Origin: Planctomycetota bacterium
GTDB lineage: Bacteria > Planctomycetota > Planctomycetia > Planctomycetales > Planctomycetaceae
Length of the DNA stretch: 64,000 bases
Assembly (NCBI GenBank): GCA_023417655.1
Contig: JAEZFD010000063.1
Span: 1 to 64,000 of the forward strand
Reading direction: 5' to 3'
Shown piece after piece: positions 45,432 through 54,908 of the stretch. The position numbers and the translations under genes are program-made. The notes under the pieces are model-generated. The model was given only the letters and a program-made list of their open reading frames with translations, made no database searches and was not told where the DNA came from. Position 1 is the first letter of the stretch; each line of letters starts with the position of its first letter.

Positions 45432-46196
45432 ATGTCCTTTTCCCTCAGTCATCCGCCACGCATTCTGGCTCTGCATGCTCACCCCGACGACCTCGAAATC
45501 TTCTTCGGGGGAACATTGGCGTTACTGAAGCAGCGCGGATGTGAAATTTTCATGGTGACCATGACCCCAGGGGATAAGGGAAGCGCTGAACTGTCCGGGG
45601 ATGAGATTGCTGCGATTCGTCGGAAGGAAGCGAAGAAGGGAGCTGAGACTCTCGGGGCTCCTTACCTGTGTCTGGAATTCCGCGACCTCGAAATCGACGT
45701 GAGTCATCAGAGCCGACAGCGCGTGACGGAAGCACTCCGCCGTTTCCAGCCGGATATCATCCTCACCGCTGCCCCTGTCGACTACATGAGCGACCATGAG
45801 TGCACCAGCCGCCTCGTCCGGGACGCCTGTTTCTGCGCGGCGGTCCCGAACTATAAGACAGAGCAGGCTGACCCCGCTCCTCTGATGACGAAGATTCCGG
45901 CGCTGTACTACGCCGACCCGATTGAAGGAATCGACTGGTTCAACAACCCGGTGAAGGCGGACTTCATCGTCGATATCTCGGAGACAATCGAACTCAAGCT
46001 GGAAGCTCTCGCCTGTCACGAAAGCCAGCGTGAGTGGCTCCGCCGTCAACATGGAATGGACGAGTACCTTGATTCGGCCCGGCGCTGGAGTGCAAAACGG
46101 GGCAGCGAAGGGGGATTTTCCTATGGAGAAGGATTCCGCCAGCACAGCGGTCACCCTTACCCACATGACAATGTCCTGTTGGAACTCCTGAAGTAA
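45432..46196 (+). CDS. PIG-L/LmbE family deacetylase
   Basis: A 254-residue zinc-dependent N-deacetylase. The metal motif is AHPDD (16-20) in ILALHAHPDDLEIFFGGTLA, and the third ligand His is in VDYMSDHECTSRLV, both typical of LmbE/BshB/MshB enzymes that deacetylate N-acetylglucosaminyl compounds. Other landmarks are MTPGDKGSAEL, RRKEAKKGAETLGA and a C-terminal EGFRQHSGHPYP. No signal peptide, so cytosolic. The natural substrate is unknown; bacillithiol-type synthesis is one possibility but no partner genes are nearby. It is convergent with the DUF1552 gene. Confidence 0.92.
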   Translation: MSFSLSHPPRILALHAHPDDLEIFFGGTLALLKQRGCEIFMVTMTPGDKGSAELSGDEIAAIRRKEAKKGAETLGAPYLCLEFRDLEIDVSHQSRQRVTEALRRFQPDIILTAAPVDYMSDHECTSRLVRDACFCAAVPNYKTEQADPAPLMTKIPALYYADPIEGIDWFNNPVKADFIVDISETIELKLEALACHESQREWLRRQHGMDEYLDSARRWSAKRGSEGGFSYGEGFRQHSGHPYPHDNVLLELLK

Positions 46197-46239
46197 GCTG
46201 TTGTCTGTCAGTTCATTTGACTGAACTTCAAAACACAAT

Positions 46240-46271
46240 GGACAGGCCGATCAAACTGGATCGGCCTGTCC
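46240..46271. terminator. bidirectional hairpin between convergent genes
   Basis: A perfect 13-bp stem (46240-46252 with 46259-46271) and a 6-base loop. It lies between the convergent deacetylase and DUF1552 genes. The flanking T tracts are weak on both strands (ATTGTGTTTT on the minus strand), but position and strength suggest transcript ends for both. Confidence 0.7.
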
Positions 46272-46307
46272 GTTGCTGTGAAATGCTGTTCAATTCCAGC
46301 CAGGTGC

Positions 46308-47669
46308 TCAGACGAGTTCCTGAATGAGTCCGGAGCTGTCGCCGAACTGTTCAACCGGCAGGTGCATCTGCTGCAGGATGGTCGCATACAGGTTGCACAG
46401 CGGGGTTCCCTTCGGGCTGGCGATGTGCTGGCCGGTCTTGAGGGTGCCGTCTCCGCCGCCTCCGAGCAGGATCGGGAGATTGTTGGGATCGTGGCGGTTG
46501 CCGTCTGACATCCCGCAGCCCATCAGGATCAGAGAGTGATCCAGCAGGGTGCCATCACCTTCTTTGATGCCCCGCATCTTCTCGAGCATCTGGGCGTACT
46601 GTTGTACAAACCAGCGGGAGATCCGCTTGTACTGCTCGGTCTTCTCCGGTTTGTTCTCGTGATGGGAGATCTCGTGATGCCCCCCCTTCACGCCGTCGAC
46701 GAATGAGAAGTTCCGGCCGGAGACATCGTTCGCGAACATGAAGCTGCTGACCTGAGTCGAATTCGACCAGAAGGCGAGAACCATCATCTCCAGCATCAGA
46801 CGGACATGGGTCTGGTAGTCGCTGGGAGTCGCGTTTGCATAGGCCTGGAAGGCCTCACCCGGCACGTGAGCGTGCCACTCACGAGGATCTTCCCCATGGA
46901 AGAACTCGATCTGTCGCTCCACGGCGCGGACTGAATCCAGGTACTCATCGAGTTTGAACTGGTCGTCCCGGCCGAGTCGTTTCCGCAGGCCGTGAGCATC
47001 TTCCAGGGCAAGGTCGAGTAATGGCTGGCGATCCTGCGGGGCGTTGACTGAGTTCGTCTTTTTCTTCTGGCTTGCCTGATAAATGCCGAACAGCCGGTTA
47101 TAGACCATTCGGGGATTGATCTCTTTCGCCACCGGACGATTCGCGGTTTGCCACGAGATTGATGATCCGTAGAGGCGGGTGTAACCGACGTTGCTGTCGA
47201 TCCCCGAAATCACCGGATCAACACCGAGTTCCAGCGACGGCAGTGGAGTCTGGCGTCCGGTGTACTTGGCGATCAACTGATCGAGTGAGATGCCGCCGGT
47301 GCTGATGTTCTTGCCAGTTGTCTTCTCGACGGGCAGACCGGTGAGGAAGTTGGCCGTCTTGGCATAGTGTCCATCGCCAGAGCGGCTGTGCTTCTTGTCC
47401 AGACCTGACAGAACGGTGACCTGATCCTTGACTCCGGCCAGTGGCTCAAGGGAGAAGGGGAGCTGATAGTCCTTTCCCGCCTGCTGAGGAATCCAGTCAG
47501 GCTGCCAGACGCCGTTTGGGAAAAACAGGCACCCAAAGCGGACAGGGGGACGCGCAGGAATGCTCGCCTGCGCCGCGCGGGGCAGCAGGGAAGGCATGAA
47601 TGGCAAGGCCAGCGCGATCCCGGCCCCCTTCAGAAACCGTCGTCGTGAGACTGGGGAATTCATGCTCAT
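46308..47669 (-). CDS. DUF1552 family Tat-exported protein
   Basis: A 453-residue DUF1552 protein. The N-terminus is a clear twin-arginine signal (VSRRRFLKGAGIALALPF). Landmarks are FGCLFFPNGVWQPDWIP, VTVLSGLDKKHSRSGDGHYAKTANFLTG, PSLELGVDPVISG, GGHHEISHHENKPEK and LILMGCGMSDGNRHDPNNLPILLGG. DUF1552 is fold-related to DUF1501 and is nearly always encoded with a DUF1592-type cytochrome, as here. AAGGAG is 6 bases before ATG 47669, fixing the start over GTG 47672 and ATG 47663. The pair is thought to act in an exported redox or hydrolytic step that is not known. Confidence 0.93.
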   Translation of the reverse strand: MSMNSPVSRRRFLKGAGIALALPFMPSLLPRAAQASIPARPPVRFGCLFFPNGVWQPDWIPQQAGKDYQLPFSLEPLAGVKDQVTVLSGLDKKHSRSGDGHYAKTANFLTGLPVEKTTGKNISTGGISLDQLIAKYTGRQTPLPSLELGVDPVISGIDSNVGYTRLYGSSISWQTANRPVAKEINPRMVYNRLFGIYQASQKKKTNSVNAPQDRQPLLDLALEDAHGLRKRLGRDDQFKLDEYLDSVRAVERQIEFFHGEDPREWHAHVPGEAFQAYANATPSDYQTHVRLMLEMMVLAFWSNSTQVSSFMFANDVSGRNFSFVDGVKGGHHEISHHENKPEKTEQYKRISRWFVQQYAQMLEKMRGIKEGDGTLLDHSLILMGCGMSDGNRHDPNNLPILLGGGGDGTLKTGQHIASPKGTPLCNLYATILQQMHLPVEQFGDSSGLIQELV

Positions 47670-47741
47670 CACGCGCTCCTTGTCAGGATGGTCAAAGTCG
47701 TGGTTCAGGTTCCGGCAGCCAGAATCGTCTGAAACGACCGT

Positions 47742-49667
47742 CTACTTCTTACAGAACCGATGTCGGAACTGATAGCTCAGCACAATATGCTCGACCAGCA
47801 ATCCCGCCTGATAGTTGTTCTTTTCCATCTTTTCGACCGCTTCTTTGATGACGCAGTCGTCGAACTTATTCAGGTCGCGGCCAATGGCATAACCGTACAG
47901 CTTCCGTGAGAGATGGCGAACGACGTCGTTCTTGCGCTTCAGGAGCACCTGCTTGAGTTCGGCAGGGCCACTGAAGGTTTCTCCCGATGGCAGTTTCCCT
48001 GAGGCATCAATCGGTAGTCCCTTGTAGTCATCTCGCCAGCGACCGGTGGCGTCAAAGTTCTCCATGCCGAACCCGAGGGGGTCCATGCGGGAATGGCAGC
48101 TGGCACACTGTGGGTTGGAGCGGTGTTTCTCCAACTGCTGACGGATGGTCAGGTGCATTCCCGATTCGCTCTCTTCTTCCAGTGCCGGAACATCTGGTGG
48201 CGGAGGAGGAACGCGGCTTCCCAGGAGTTCTTCGAGCAGCCAGCGTCCCCGCAGGACAGGGCTGGTTCGCAGCGGATAAGACGAGACGGTCAGAACACTC
48301 GCCTGAGTCGCAACGCCGCCACGCCGACGGTCCTGCAATGTCACCTTGCGAAAGTCAGTCCCTTGAACGTCAGGGACGCCATAGTGTTTCGCGAGAGCTT
48401 CATTGAGGTAGCTGTAGTCCGAGTCCAGCAGTTCCAGCAGACTGCGGTTCTCTCGAAACAGTCGCGCAATGTAGAGCGATGTCTCGGTCCGCATCGCTTC
48501 TGCAAGTTCATCGGTGAAATCCGGGAAGGCATTCGGGTCTGGGCGGACGGTTGTTCCGAGCGGTGCCAGCCCCAGCCATTGCACGGCGAAGTTTTCACCC
48601 AATGCGTCAGCTCGAGGATCTTTCAGCATTCTCCGGACGTGGTACTGCAACTCTTCATCTGTCTGCAGCTTGCCAGCATCAGCGGCATCAAGCAGTTCTT
48701 CATCGGGCAGGGATGACCACAGGAGCATCGCAAGACGTGCGCCAAGCGGGTGTCCCGGGAGTGCATAGACCCCCTCTGTTTCCGGCTCTGGTTCGGCGAG
48801 AAACAGGAAGTGGGGGGAAACAAGAATCCCCTGGAGGGCCAGTCGGAGACCGGCGGAGTGCGAACGACCTTCAGCGACTTCGTAGTCGTACAGTTTCAGA
48901 TAGCGATCGAGTTCCCCCGGCTCAAGCGGCCGACGGAAGGCACGACGGGCCAATGGTGCGAGGACCCGTTCTGCAGCCTGTCGGGGAGTTTCGTTCTCTG
49001 CCCGGGGAACAGCAGCCAGTTCTTTCCGGCGCTCGACGACACGAGCCGGTTCTTTGGGTTGGGGTTCATCCGGCCAGAGCGCCTGTGTCACGATCTGCGA
49101 AGTTTCGAGATACTTCTCGATGTGAATCGGGGAGAGATACAGTGAGTCACCGACGGTGTCGACTCCGACTCCGCCAGAACCGTCTGAAGGGAGCCGGTCA
49201 GCGACGTTCACTTCAACTCCCAGCAGATCGCGAATGGAGTTCCGGTACTCAGTCCGGGTCAGGCGACGGCTCATCACATGGCCGCGATAGAAGTTTGTGT
49301 TCCGGTCGTTGGCGACTTTGTTGCAAAGACCTTCGTCTTTGATCATCGCGTTCAGCCAGTTGTTAAGGATCACCCGTTCTTCATCGTTGGGAGAGGGGGA
49401 ACCTTCTGGTGGCATCTCGCGCGTGAAGTAACGGCTGAGAACCACGTCCCAGACTTTTCGTCCGTCATAAGCTCGGGCGAAATTGGAATACTGTTCCAGA
49501 TTCAGTTCGCCTTCCTTCTTCTTTTCAGAATGGCAGGCGTAGCAGTATTTCTTCAGCAGCGGCTGGACTTTGTCAAAGTCTTCTTCCGGAGTCCCGGCGC
49601 ACACCAGTGACGCGGACCCGCAGAGCGTCACGAGTAAAACAGCCATCAGGAGACGATGGAGGACCAT
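47742..49667 (-). CDS. DUF1587/DUF1592/DUF1588/DUF1585 cytochrome-type secreted protein
   Basis: A 641-residue exported protein. Signal peptide (1-24); cytochrome c domain with CYACH near residue 41; DUF1587 region (RRLTRTEYRNSIRDLLGVEV); DUF1595/DUF1592 (APLARRAFRRPLEPGEL, LVSPHFLFL, LAMLLWSSLPDEELLDAA); DUF1588 with CASCHSRMDPLGFGMENFD; and DUF1585 at the end (LYGYAIGR). This domain string is a planctomycete hallmark and partners DUF1552, whose gene follows 72 bases downstream. The start ATG 49667 begins the signal peptide; the longer frame adds 21 unlikely residues. A role in exported electron transfer is inferred from the haem motifs. Confidence 0.93.
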   Translation of the reverse strand: MVLHRLLMAVLLVTLCGSASLVCAGTPEEDFDKVQPLLKKYCYACHSEKKKEGELNLEQYSNFARAYDGRKVWDVVLSRYFTREMPPEGSPSPNDEERVILNNWLNAMIKDEGLCNKVANDRNTNFYRGHVMSRRLTRTEYRNSIRDLLGVEVNVADRLPSDGSGGVGVDTVGDSLYLSPIHIEKYLETSQIVTQALWPDEPQPKEPARVVERRKELAAVPRAENETPRQAAERVLAPLARRAFRRPLEPGELDRYLKLYDYEVAEGRSHSAGLRLALQGILVSPHFLFLAEPEPETEGVYALPGHPLGARLAMLLWSSLPDEELLDAADAGKLQTDEELQYHVRRMLKDPRADALGENFAVQWLGLAPLGTTVRPDPNAFPDFTDELAEAMRTETSLYIARLFRENRSLLELLDSDYSYLNEALAKHYGVPDVQGTDFRKVTLQDRRRGGVATQASVLTVSSYPLRTSPVLRGRWLLEELLGSRVPPPPPDVPALEEESESGMHLTIRQQLEKHRSNPQCASCHSRMDPLGFGMENFDATGRWRDDYKGLPIDASGKLPSGETFSGPAELKQVLLKRKNDVVRHLSRKLYGYAIGRDLNKFDDCVIKEAVEKMEKNNYQAGLLVEHIVLSYQFRHRFCKK

Positions 49668-50141
49668 GGAAGTTCTTCTGTCGGATGGCACTTTGGGCGG
49701 GCGGCGAATCAGGCGGGGCAGTGGAGGCAACTCCAGTCAGCCGGATCCTGCAGGAATAGCTGTGGAGAATGCTGTCTTCTTCGGAATCTATGGTTTCGAG
49801 TCACGCTTCCTGACGAATTCCCTTGGTTTCCCGGTTCTGTCGGGAAGATTTGGCGGGTGTCAGTCAGTCGGCTTTCTCATCACTCGCATACAACGCATGC
49901 GAATGATTGTCAGGTTCATATATCGACCAGCGTCGATCACTGAATCTTAAACCATGCAGGATTGAGAATTCCAGCCTGATCCGCTGGCGTGATATGGAAC
50001 ATTTTTTGCTGACCGGGCATTTTGCCCCATTGCATTTCGCTCCGGTTGGACCTATGACGGACGCAAGAAAAGGAATCCGGCATCCGGGGTCGAGGCACTG
50101 GCTCGCATCTGCCCCCGCGGGATCGCACAGCGAGAGGCAGC
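49668..50141. other. intergenic region upstream of dnaX
   Basis: About 475 bases between divergent genes. I looked for an SRP RNA gene, which often precedes dnaX, and did not find its conserved core. No gene is supported; the dnaX promoter should be here. Confidence 0.4.
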
Positions 50142-52034
50142 ATGGTCACTGACAGGCAACCGACGTATACCGTGATGGCACGGCGGTTTCGGCCAAGATC
50201 ATTCGATGAGGTCGTCGGACAGGAGCACGTTGGACAGGCTCTGCAGAACGCCATTCGCGGTGGCCGTGTTGCACATGCATATTTGTTCACGGGGGCTCGC
50301 GGGGTTGGGAAGACTTCAACAGCCCGAATCTTCGCCAAAGCTCTGAACTGCCCGAACGCCGTCGACGGAATTGCATGTAATGAGTGCGAAGTCTGTCAGG
50401 CGATTGCAGCCGGCAGTGATGTTGATGTGCTCGAGATCGACGGTGCATCCAATCGCGGGATAGACGACATTCGTCAACTTCGGGCCAATGTCGGCGTGCG
50501 GTCCATGCGCTCGCCGAACAAGGTCTACATCATCGACGAAGTTCACATGCTGACGAAGGAGGCGTTCAACGCCCTCCTGAAAACGCTGGAAGAGCCACCG
50601 CCGAATGTGAAGTTTGTGTTCTGTACGACTGAACCGAACAAAGTCCCTGACACGATTCTCTCGCGATGTCAGCGGTTCGATTTTGGAACCATTGATCAGA
50701 ATAGTATCGCCGGTCGGCTCCGCCAGATTGCCGAAGCGGAAGGCAAGACTGTCGAAGAAGATGCGATCGAACTCGTGGCTCGACGTGCGAACGGGTCGAT
50801 GCGAGACAGCCAGTCACTGTTTGATCAGCTGCTGGCATTTGGCGGAGAACGGGTGACGGCCGAAGATGTCCATCGACTCCTCGGTACTGCCTCGGATACC
50901 CGGCTCCTCGAACTGATTGATGCGTGCATCAATCAGCAGCCAGGACGGGCTCTGGAGTTGATGGAAGTCGCCGTCCAGCAGGGGGTTCAGACCGGGGGGC
51001 TGGCGGATCAGCTGCTGGCGTATCTCCGTGACATGATGGTCATTGCAGCCGGAGCGAAGACGGTCCCGCTTCAGGCCGTCACGGCAGCTGGTGAGAAACA
51101 ACTGCAGGAGCAGGCGACCCGGTGGGGATTGCAGACAATCTCCGCTGCGATGCAGGTGATCGCAGAGACTAAAAATCGTCTGCAGCGGACCACACATGGT
51201 CGGGCTCTTTTGGAACTGGCAATTGTTCGCCTGGCTTCATTGGAACAACTTGACCAGATTACGGCGCTCCTGAACGGAACGCCTGTTCCGGCATCGAGTC
51301 CCCGTCCGGTAATGCCCTCTGCCAGCCGGATTCAGCCCGGCCCGGCACCAGCTCCGGTAGCACCGATTAACCCTCCGATGGTTCAGGCGGGGAGTCCCGC
51401 GAGTGAGCCCGCTCAACCTGAAGTTCCACCCCCCGTAAAAAAAAACAGTGACCCAGCACCCTTTGTGAGTCAGTCGGCAGTTGTTGCTCCGCCCTCCATT
51501 GAGGTGACACGCGACCCAGTGGCCTCAATTTCGACGCAAAGTGATGATAAAATTCGATTTGAGCCGGGGAGTGTGAACGAACTTTGGGGGCAACTTAAGG
51601 AGCTCGTTTCCGATGCGTTACGCAATCATTTGCGAAATGCGAACCGGACTGCAATTACTGGGCCAAATCGCCTGGAAATTTCGTTTCCTAGAAGCTATGC
51701 TTTCAGCAAGCAGTACCTTGAACGACCGGAAGCATTGGCCCGAGTGGCTTCCGTCATTCAGCAGTTGACCGGAGTGACGGCCGAGTGCGTTTTCTCCATC
51801 GATCAGACGGCGGAAGTGAAAATTCCGACCCCGGTGAAGGTGGAGCGGTCGCGACAGGTTGAACGTCTGAAGACGTCAGCGGTAGACAACGATCCGTTTG
51901 TACAGCAGGCGGTCGAGATTTTCGGGGCGCAGGTCGGCGACGTCCGCGTTGTTCTGGAAGAGACATTAGATCGTGAGGAGACGACTTCGATCGAGGAGTC
52001 GATTTCCTTCGAGCAGGAAGATGTTGATGTTTGA
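50142..52034 (+). CDS. dnaX: DNA polymerase III subunit gamma/tau
   Basis: A 630-residue clamp-loader ATPase. Landmarks: YTVMARRFRPRSFDEVVGQ, Walker A GARGVGKTST (51-60), a four-cysteine zinc motif (CPN...CNECEVC), VYIIDEVHMLTKEAFNALLKTLEEPP, and the sensor/arginine-finger TILSRCQRFDF. A Pro/Ala-rich linker (about 385-430) leads to the tau-specific C-terminus. In the linker a run of nine A (51437-51445) at codons 432-435 is an in-phase A_AAA_AAC slippery site; a -1 shift meets TGA at 51449, giving a gamma-like protein of about 436 residues. GAGAGG precedes the ATG. It heads the dnaX-ybaB-recR cluster. Confidence 0.97.
   Translation: MVTDRQPTYTVMARRFRPRSFDEVVGQEHVGQALQNAIRGGRVAHAYLFTGARGVGKTSTARIFAKALNCPNAVDGIACNECEVCQAIAAGSDVDVLEIDGASNRGIDDIRQLRANVGVRSMRSPNKVYIIDEVHMLTKEAFNALLKTLEEPPPNVKFVFCTTEPNKVPDTILSRCQRFDFGTIDQNSIAGRLRQIAEAEGKTVEEDAIELVARRANGSMRDSQSLFDQLLAFGGERVTAEDVHRLLGTASDTRLLELIDACINQQPGRALELMEVAVQQGVQTGGLADQLLAYLRDMMVIAAGAKTVPLQAVTAAGEKQLQEQATRWGLQTISAAMQVIAETKNRLQRTTHGRALLELAIVRLASLEQLDQITALLNGTPVPASSPRPVMPSASRIQPGPAPAPVAPINPPMVQAGSPASEPAQPEVPPPVKKNSDPAPFVSQSAVVAPPSIEVTRDPVASISTQSDDKIRFEPGSVNELWGQLKELVSDALRNHLRNANRTAITGPNRLEISFPRSYAFSKQYLERPEALARVASVIQQLTGVTAECVFSIDQTAEVKIPTPVKVERSRQVERLKTSAVDNDPFVQQAVEIFGAQVGDVRVVLEETLDREETTSIEESISFEQEDVDV
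51437..51451 (+). promoter_or_regulatory. candidate -1 frameshift / slippage site in dnaX with adjacent stop
   Basis: Nine consecutive A (51437-51445) followed by C give the heptamer A_AAA_AAC in the reading phase of dnaX (codons K433-K434-N435). After a -1 slip the next codons are CAG and TGA (51449-51451). Loss of one A instead opens a frame that also ends within about eight codons. E. coli makes gamma by -1 frameshifting at A_AAA_AAG and Thermus by slippage at a run of nine A; this site combines both features. No strong downstream hairpin was identified. Confidence 0.75.
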
Positions 52035-52377
52035 GATGCTTTCCAATCTGTCCGCAATTATGAAGAACCTGCCTGCATTGCAGCGGCGGGCGGCGGAATT
52101 GCGGCAGCGTTTGGGCGACATGCGAGTTGAAGCGCGAAGTGAGCAGAACTGGGTCTGCGTTGTCGTAACAGGAGAGATGCAGATCGCATCGATCCAGATT
52201 TCGCCAGAGTTGGCAGGCCAGACAGGTCTCACTGAAGCTCTGGTGAAGTTGACGACGAATCAGGCCCTCGCCGAAGCCCGGGATCGGGTCGCAAAAGAAT
52301 TTGCAGCGATTGCGGAGGAACTGGGAATTCCAGGGCTTTCCTCAATGGCGGGCCGACTTGCGTTGGGAATGGGCTGA
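52027..52377 (+). CDS. ybaB: YbaB/EbfC family nucleoid-associated protein
   Basis: A 116-residue YbaB/EbfC protein, a small dimeric DNA-binding protein of the nucleoid, linked to recombination and repair. Typical features are the N-terminal helix MFEMLSNLSAIMKNLPALQ, then RAAELRQRLGDMRVEA and the strand VCVVVTGEMQIASIQISPEL. The start at 52027 (AGGA 8 bases upstream) overlaps the last 8 bases of dnaX, so translation is probably coupled. The order dnaX-ybaB-recR is conserved across bacteria. The C-terminus ends MAGRLALGMG. Confidence 0.92.
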   Translation: MFEMLSNLSAIMKNLPALQRRAAELRQRLGDMRVEARSEQNWVCVVVTGEMQIASIQISPELAGQTGLTEALVKLTTNQALAEARDRVAKEFAAIAEELGIPGLSSMAGRLALGMG

Positions 52378-52481
52378 CAGGCCCAAGACTGTCGATGCCT
52401 CAGGGGTGATCAAAGGAAAGTTCTGGCTGATCACGACAGCGAGGCCGGGTTCAGGTGGCAGCAGGGAACGCGAGAATCAAC

Positions 52482-53108
52482 ATGGCGGTTCGTGGAATTT
52501 CATCTGATCAGCATCCATTCGGGCCAGCCGTGGGTCGGCTGGTCGAACAGTTTGCTGCGTTGCCGGGGATCGGCCGAAAATCTGCGGAGCGTCTGGCGAA
52601 TCACATCCTGAGTTGCCGCGACAGCGAAGCGCTCGCTCTCGCAAATGCGATTCAAGAGGTCAAGAAGACAATTCGTCGGTGTACGGTCTGTTACAACCTG
52701 ACGGAGCAGGAGATCTGCTCGCTTTGTCGAGATCCGCGGCGGGATCGTTCTGTGGTCTGTGTCGTTGAGCAACCGAAAGACATTGCAGCCCTGGAAGCTG
52801 CAGCTGCTTACTCGGGGACTTATCACGTCCTTGGTGGCCGAATTGCTCCACTCGAAGGAGTCGGGCCAGAGGATCTGACGATTGGCCCGTTGATGCAGCG
52901 AATCAAACGGGACCATGTTCGCGAGTTGATCATGGCAACGAATCCAACGTTGGAAGGGGATGGAACGGCTTTGTTCATCTCCAATCTTCTGGAGGGACAA
53001 CCTGTTCAAATCACCAGACTTGCCCGAGGGATCGCTACTGGGAGTGTGTTAGAGTTTGCCAATAAGGAAATGCTTGCGGACGCTATGCGCGGCCGTCAGC
53101 AGTTTTAG
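52482..53108 (+). CDS. recR: recombination mediator RecR
   Basis: A 208-residue RecR. N-terminal helix-hairpin-helix ALPGIGRKSAERLANHIL, a C4 zinc finger CTVC...CSLC (about 60-75), the Toprim domain from VVCVVEQPKDIAALE with GGRIAPLEGVGPEDL, and the C-terminal ITRLARGIATGSVLEFANKEMLADAMRGR. RecR acts with RecO (and RecF) to load RecA at gaps. ATG 52482 gives a normal RecR length; a GTG 27 bases upstream is possible, and both have weak ribosome sites. It is third in dnaX-ybaB-recR, about 100 bases after ybaB. Confidence 0.96.
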   Translation: MAVRGISSDQHPFGPAVGRLVEQFAALPGIGRKSAERLANHILSCRDSEALALANAIQEVKKTIRRCTVCYNLTEQEICSLCRDPRRDRSVVCVVEQPKDIAALEAAAAYSGTYHVLGGRIAPLEGVGPEDLTIGPLMQRIKRDHVRELIMATNPTLEGDGTALFISNLLEGQPVQITRLARGIATGSVLEFANKEMLADAMRGRQQF

Positions 53109-53403
53109 TACATCTCATGAGATCGGTTCCGATGACTCCCACAGGGGAGGGCGGCCTTCCAGTCTGGAAGTGGGACTGGGGCGGGCCGTGTCGAGCGGAC
53201 TGCTCGACGGACACGAAGTTTGCCGGGATCGGTTTTACAGGATTGGGTCGAATCTGTTGCGAGCATGCTGGATCGTCTGGCATGCCGTCGCATGTTGTCG
53301 ACGGGACATGGAAGGTTGTGCGTTGCTGGAAGACCGTGTTCATTCCCGGAATGTTCGCGTACTGATGCAGCACGGGTAACTTCATAATTCCGAGAGTGAT
53401 TCG

Positions 53404-54867
53404 ATGCACCTGAACGTTTCACAGCAGATGCGGATGAGCCAGCAGATGAAGCTGGCGCCGCGGATGATCCAGTCGATGGAGATTCTGCAGCTCCCTTTGA
53501 TGGCGCTGCAGGAACGCATTGATCAGGAGCTCGCAGAAAACGTCGTCCTCGAGCAGGTCACGAAACGGAAGGAAGAATTCTCCGCTCCGGTTGAAGACGC
53601 CGAGCCCGTCAAGCTCGAAATCGAGCGACGGGAGATGACCACTGACGACAACAACGCCTCTGACTTCGAGCGGTTGCTGGAGATCTCCAAGGAATGGCCG
53701 GACGATAACTATACCTCTGGCTCCCGCCCGTCAGGCAATCGCATCGATGAGGATGGTGATCGCCAGCACGATGTGATGGCGAACTGCGAGAACCGCCCGG
53801 AGACCTTGCATGAACATCTCCTCGAGCAGTTCCACTGCGATGCTCCGGAGCATCTCCGCGCATTCGGCGACTATCTGATTCACAATCTGGATGAGAATGG
53901 ACGACTGCAGAGTTCGCTGGCAGAACTCGTGCAGGTCTTCGGAAGTAACATCTCGTATCAGGATGCTGAGAAGGCCCTGAAGCTGGTGCAGAGACTCGAT
54001 CCGCCGGGGGTCGGTGCTCGCGATCTGAAAGAATGTCTGCTGCTGCAGATCACGCCTGAGACACCGCTCGGCGAGATGATGACTGTGCTGATTGCCGACC
54101 ATCTCGACGACATTCTTCAGAACCGATTGCCGTTGATCGAGCGTCGCACGGGGTATTCCCTTGATGCGATTAAGTCGGTCATCGAACAGATGCGGACACT
54201 CGAGCCTTACCCGGGGCGGATTTTCGAGTCCCCCAGTGTCCAGACAATCACGCCGGACCTGAAGGTCGAGAAGAATGACGCCGGTGAATACCGCGTCGAA
54301 CTGATCGATGAGTATGTGCCGCAACTACGGTTGAACCGTCGCTATCTGAAGATGCTGGAAGGAAACCCGGATCAGGCGACGAAGGAGTTCATCAAACGCA
54401 AAATTGAATCTGCCAAATGGCTGATTGATTCGATCGAACAGCGATACAACACCCTGAAGCGGGTGGCTCAGGCCATCGTTGATGGGCAGAACGAATTCCT
54501 GGATCTCGGGCCAGAGCACATCAAGCCGCTGAAGATGCAGGACATCGCTGACGTTGTCGGGGTGCACGTCACCACCGTCTCTCGCGCAGTGGACGATAAG
54601 TACATCGCGACTCCTCGAGGGATCTTCTCATTGAAGAGGTTTTTCGGCGGCGGAACAAAAACCGCCGACGGCGAAGATGTGGCCTGGGAAAACATCCGAC
54701 TCAAGCTCAAAGAGATCGTCGACGGGGAAGATAAGTCAGATCCTCTCAGTGACGATGCACTGGTCGCAGAGCTTTCCCGGCATGGTTTCAACCTTGCCCG
54801 GCGTACGGTGACGAAGTATCGGAAGGCTTTGAATATCCCGTCGTCCCGACAGCGGCGCGAATACTAG
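53404..54867 (+). CDS. rpoN: RNA polymerase sigma-54 factor
   Basis: A 487-residue sigma-54. Region I is the Gln/Leu-rich MRMSQQMKLAPRMIQSMEILQLPLMALQ; an acidic region II follows (about 65-120); the core-binding domain runs through DYLIHNLDENGRL, LQRLDPPGVGARDLKECL and PYPGRIFESPSVQTITPDL. The DNA-binding helix-turn-helix is in MQDIADVVGVHVTTVSRAVDDKYI, and the RpoN box near the C-terminus is ARRTVTKYRKAL, close to the consensus ARRTVAKYRE. It directs transcription from -24/-12 promoters with enhancer ATPases. It lies 296 bases after recR and ends at a strong terminator. Confidence 0.97.
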   Translation: MHLNVSQQMRMSQQMKLAPRMIQSMEILQLPLMALQERIDQELAENVVLEQVTKRKEEFSAPVEDAEPVKLEIERREMTTDDNNASDFERLLEISKEWPDDNYTSGSRPSGNRIDEDGDRQHDVMANCENRPETLHEHLLEQFHCDAPEHLRAFGDYLIHNLDENGRLQSSLAELVQVFGSNISYQDAEKALKLVQRLDPPGVGARDLKECLLLQITPETPLGEMMTVLIADHLDDILQNRLPLIERRTGYSLDAIKSVIEQMRTLEPYPGRIFESPSVQTITPDLKVEKNDAGEYRVELIDEYVPQLRLNRRYLKMLEGNPDQATKEFIKRKIESAKWLIDSIEQRYNTLKRVAQAIVDGQNEFLDLGPEHIKPLKMQDIADVVGVHVTTVSRAVDDKYIATPRGIFSLKRFFGGGTKTADGEDVAWENIRLKLKEIVDGEDKSDPLSDDALVAELSRHGFNLARRTVTKYRKALNIPSSRQRREY

Positions 54868-54908
54868 GCTGTACGGACACCGGAACCGGCCGGGTGAATT
54901 CCCTTGAG

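Noticed and set aside
49668..50141. SRP RNA gene upstream of dnaX
   Set aside because: This is a common location, but the conserved SRP core (GGTCAGGTCCGGAAGGAAGC-like) is not present on either strand.
53109..53403. Small frames between recR and rpoN (for example 53117-53365)
   Set aside because: Trp/Gly/Cys-rich random-looking translation and no conserved gene known at this place; treated as the rpoN leader.
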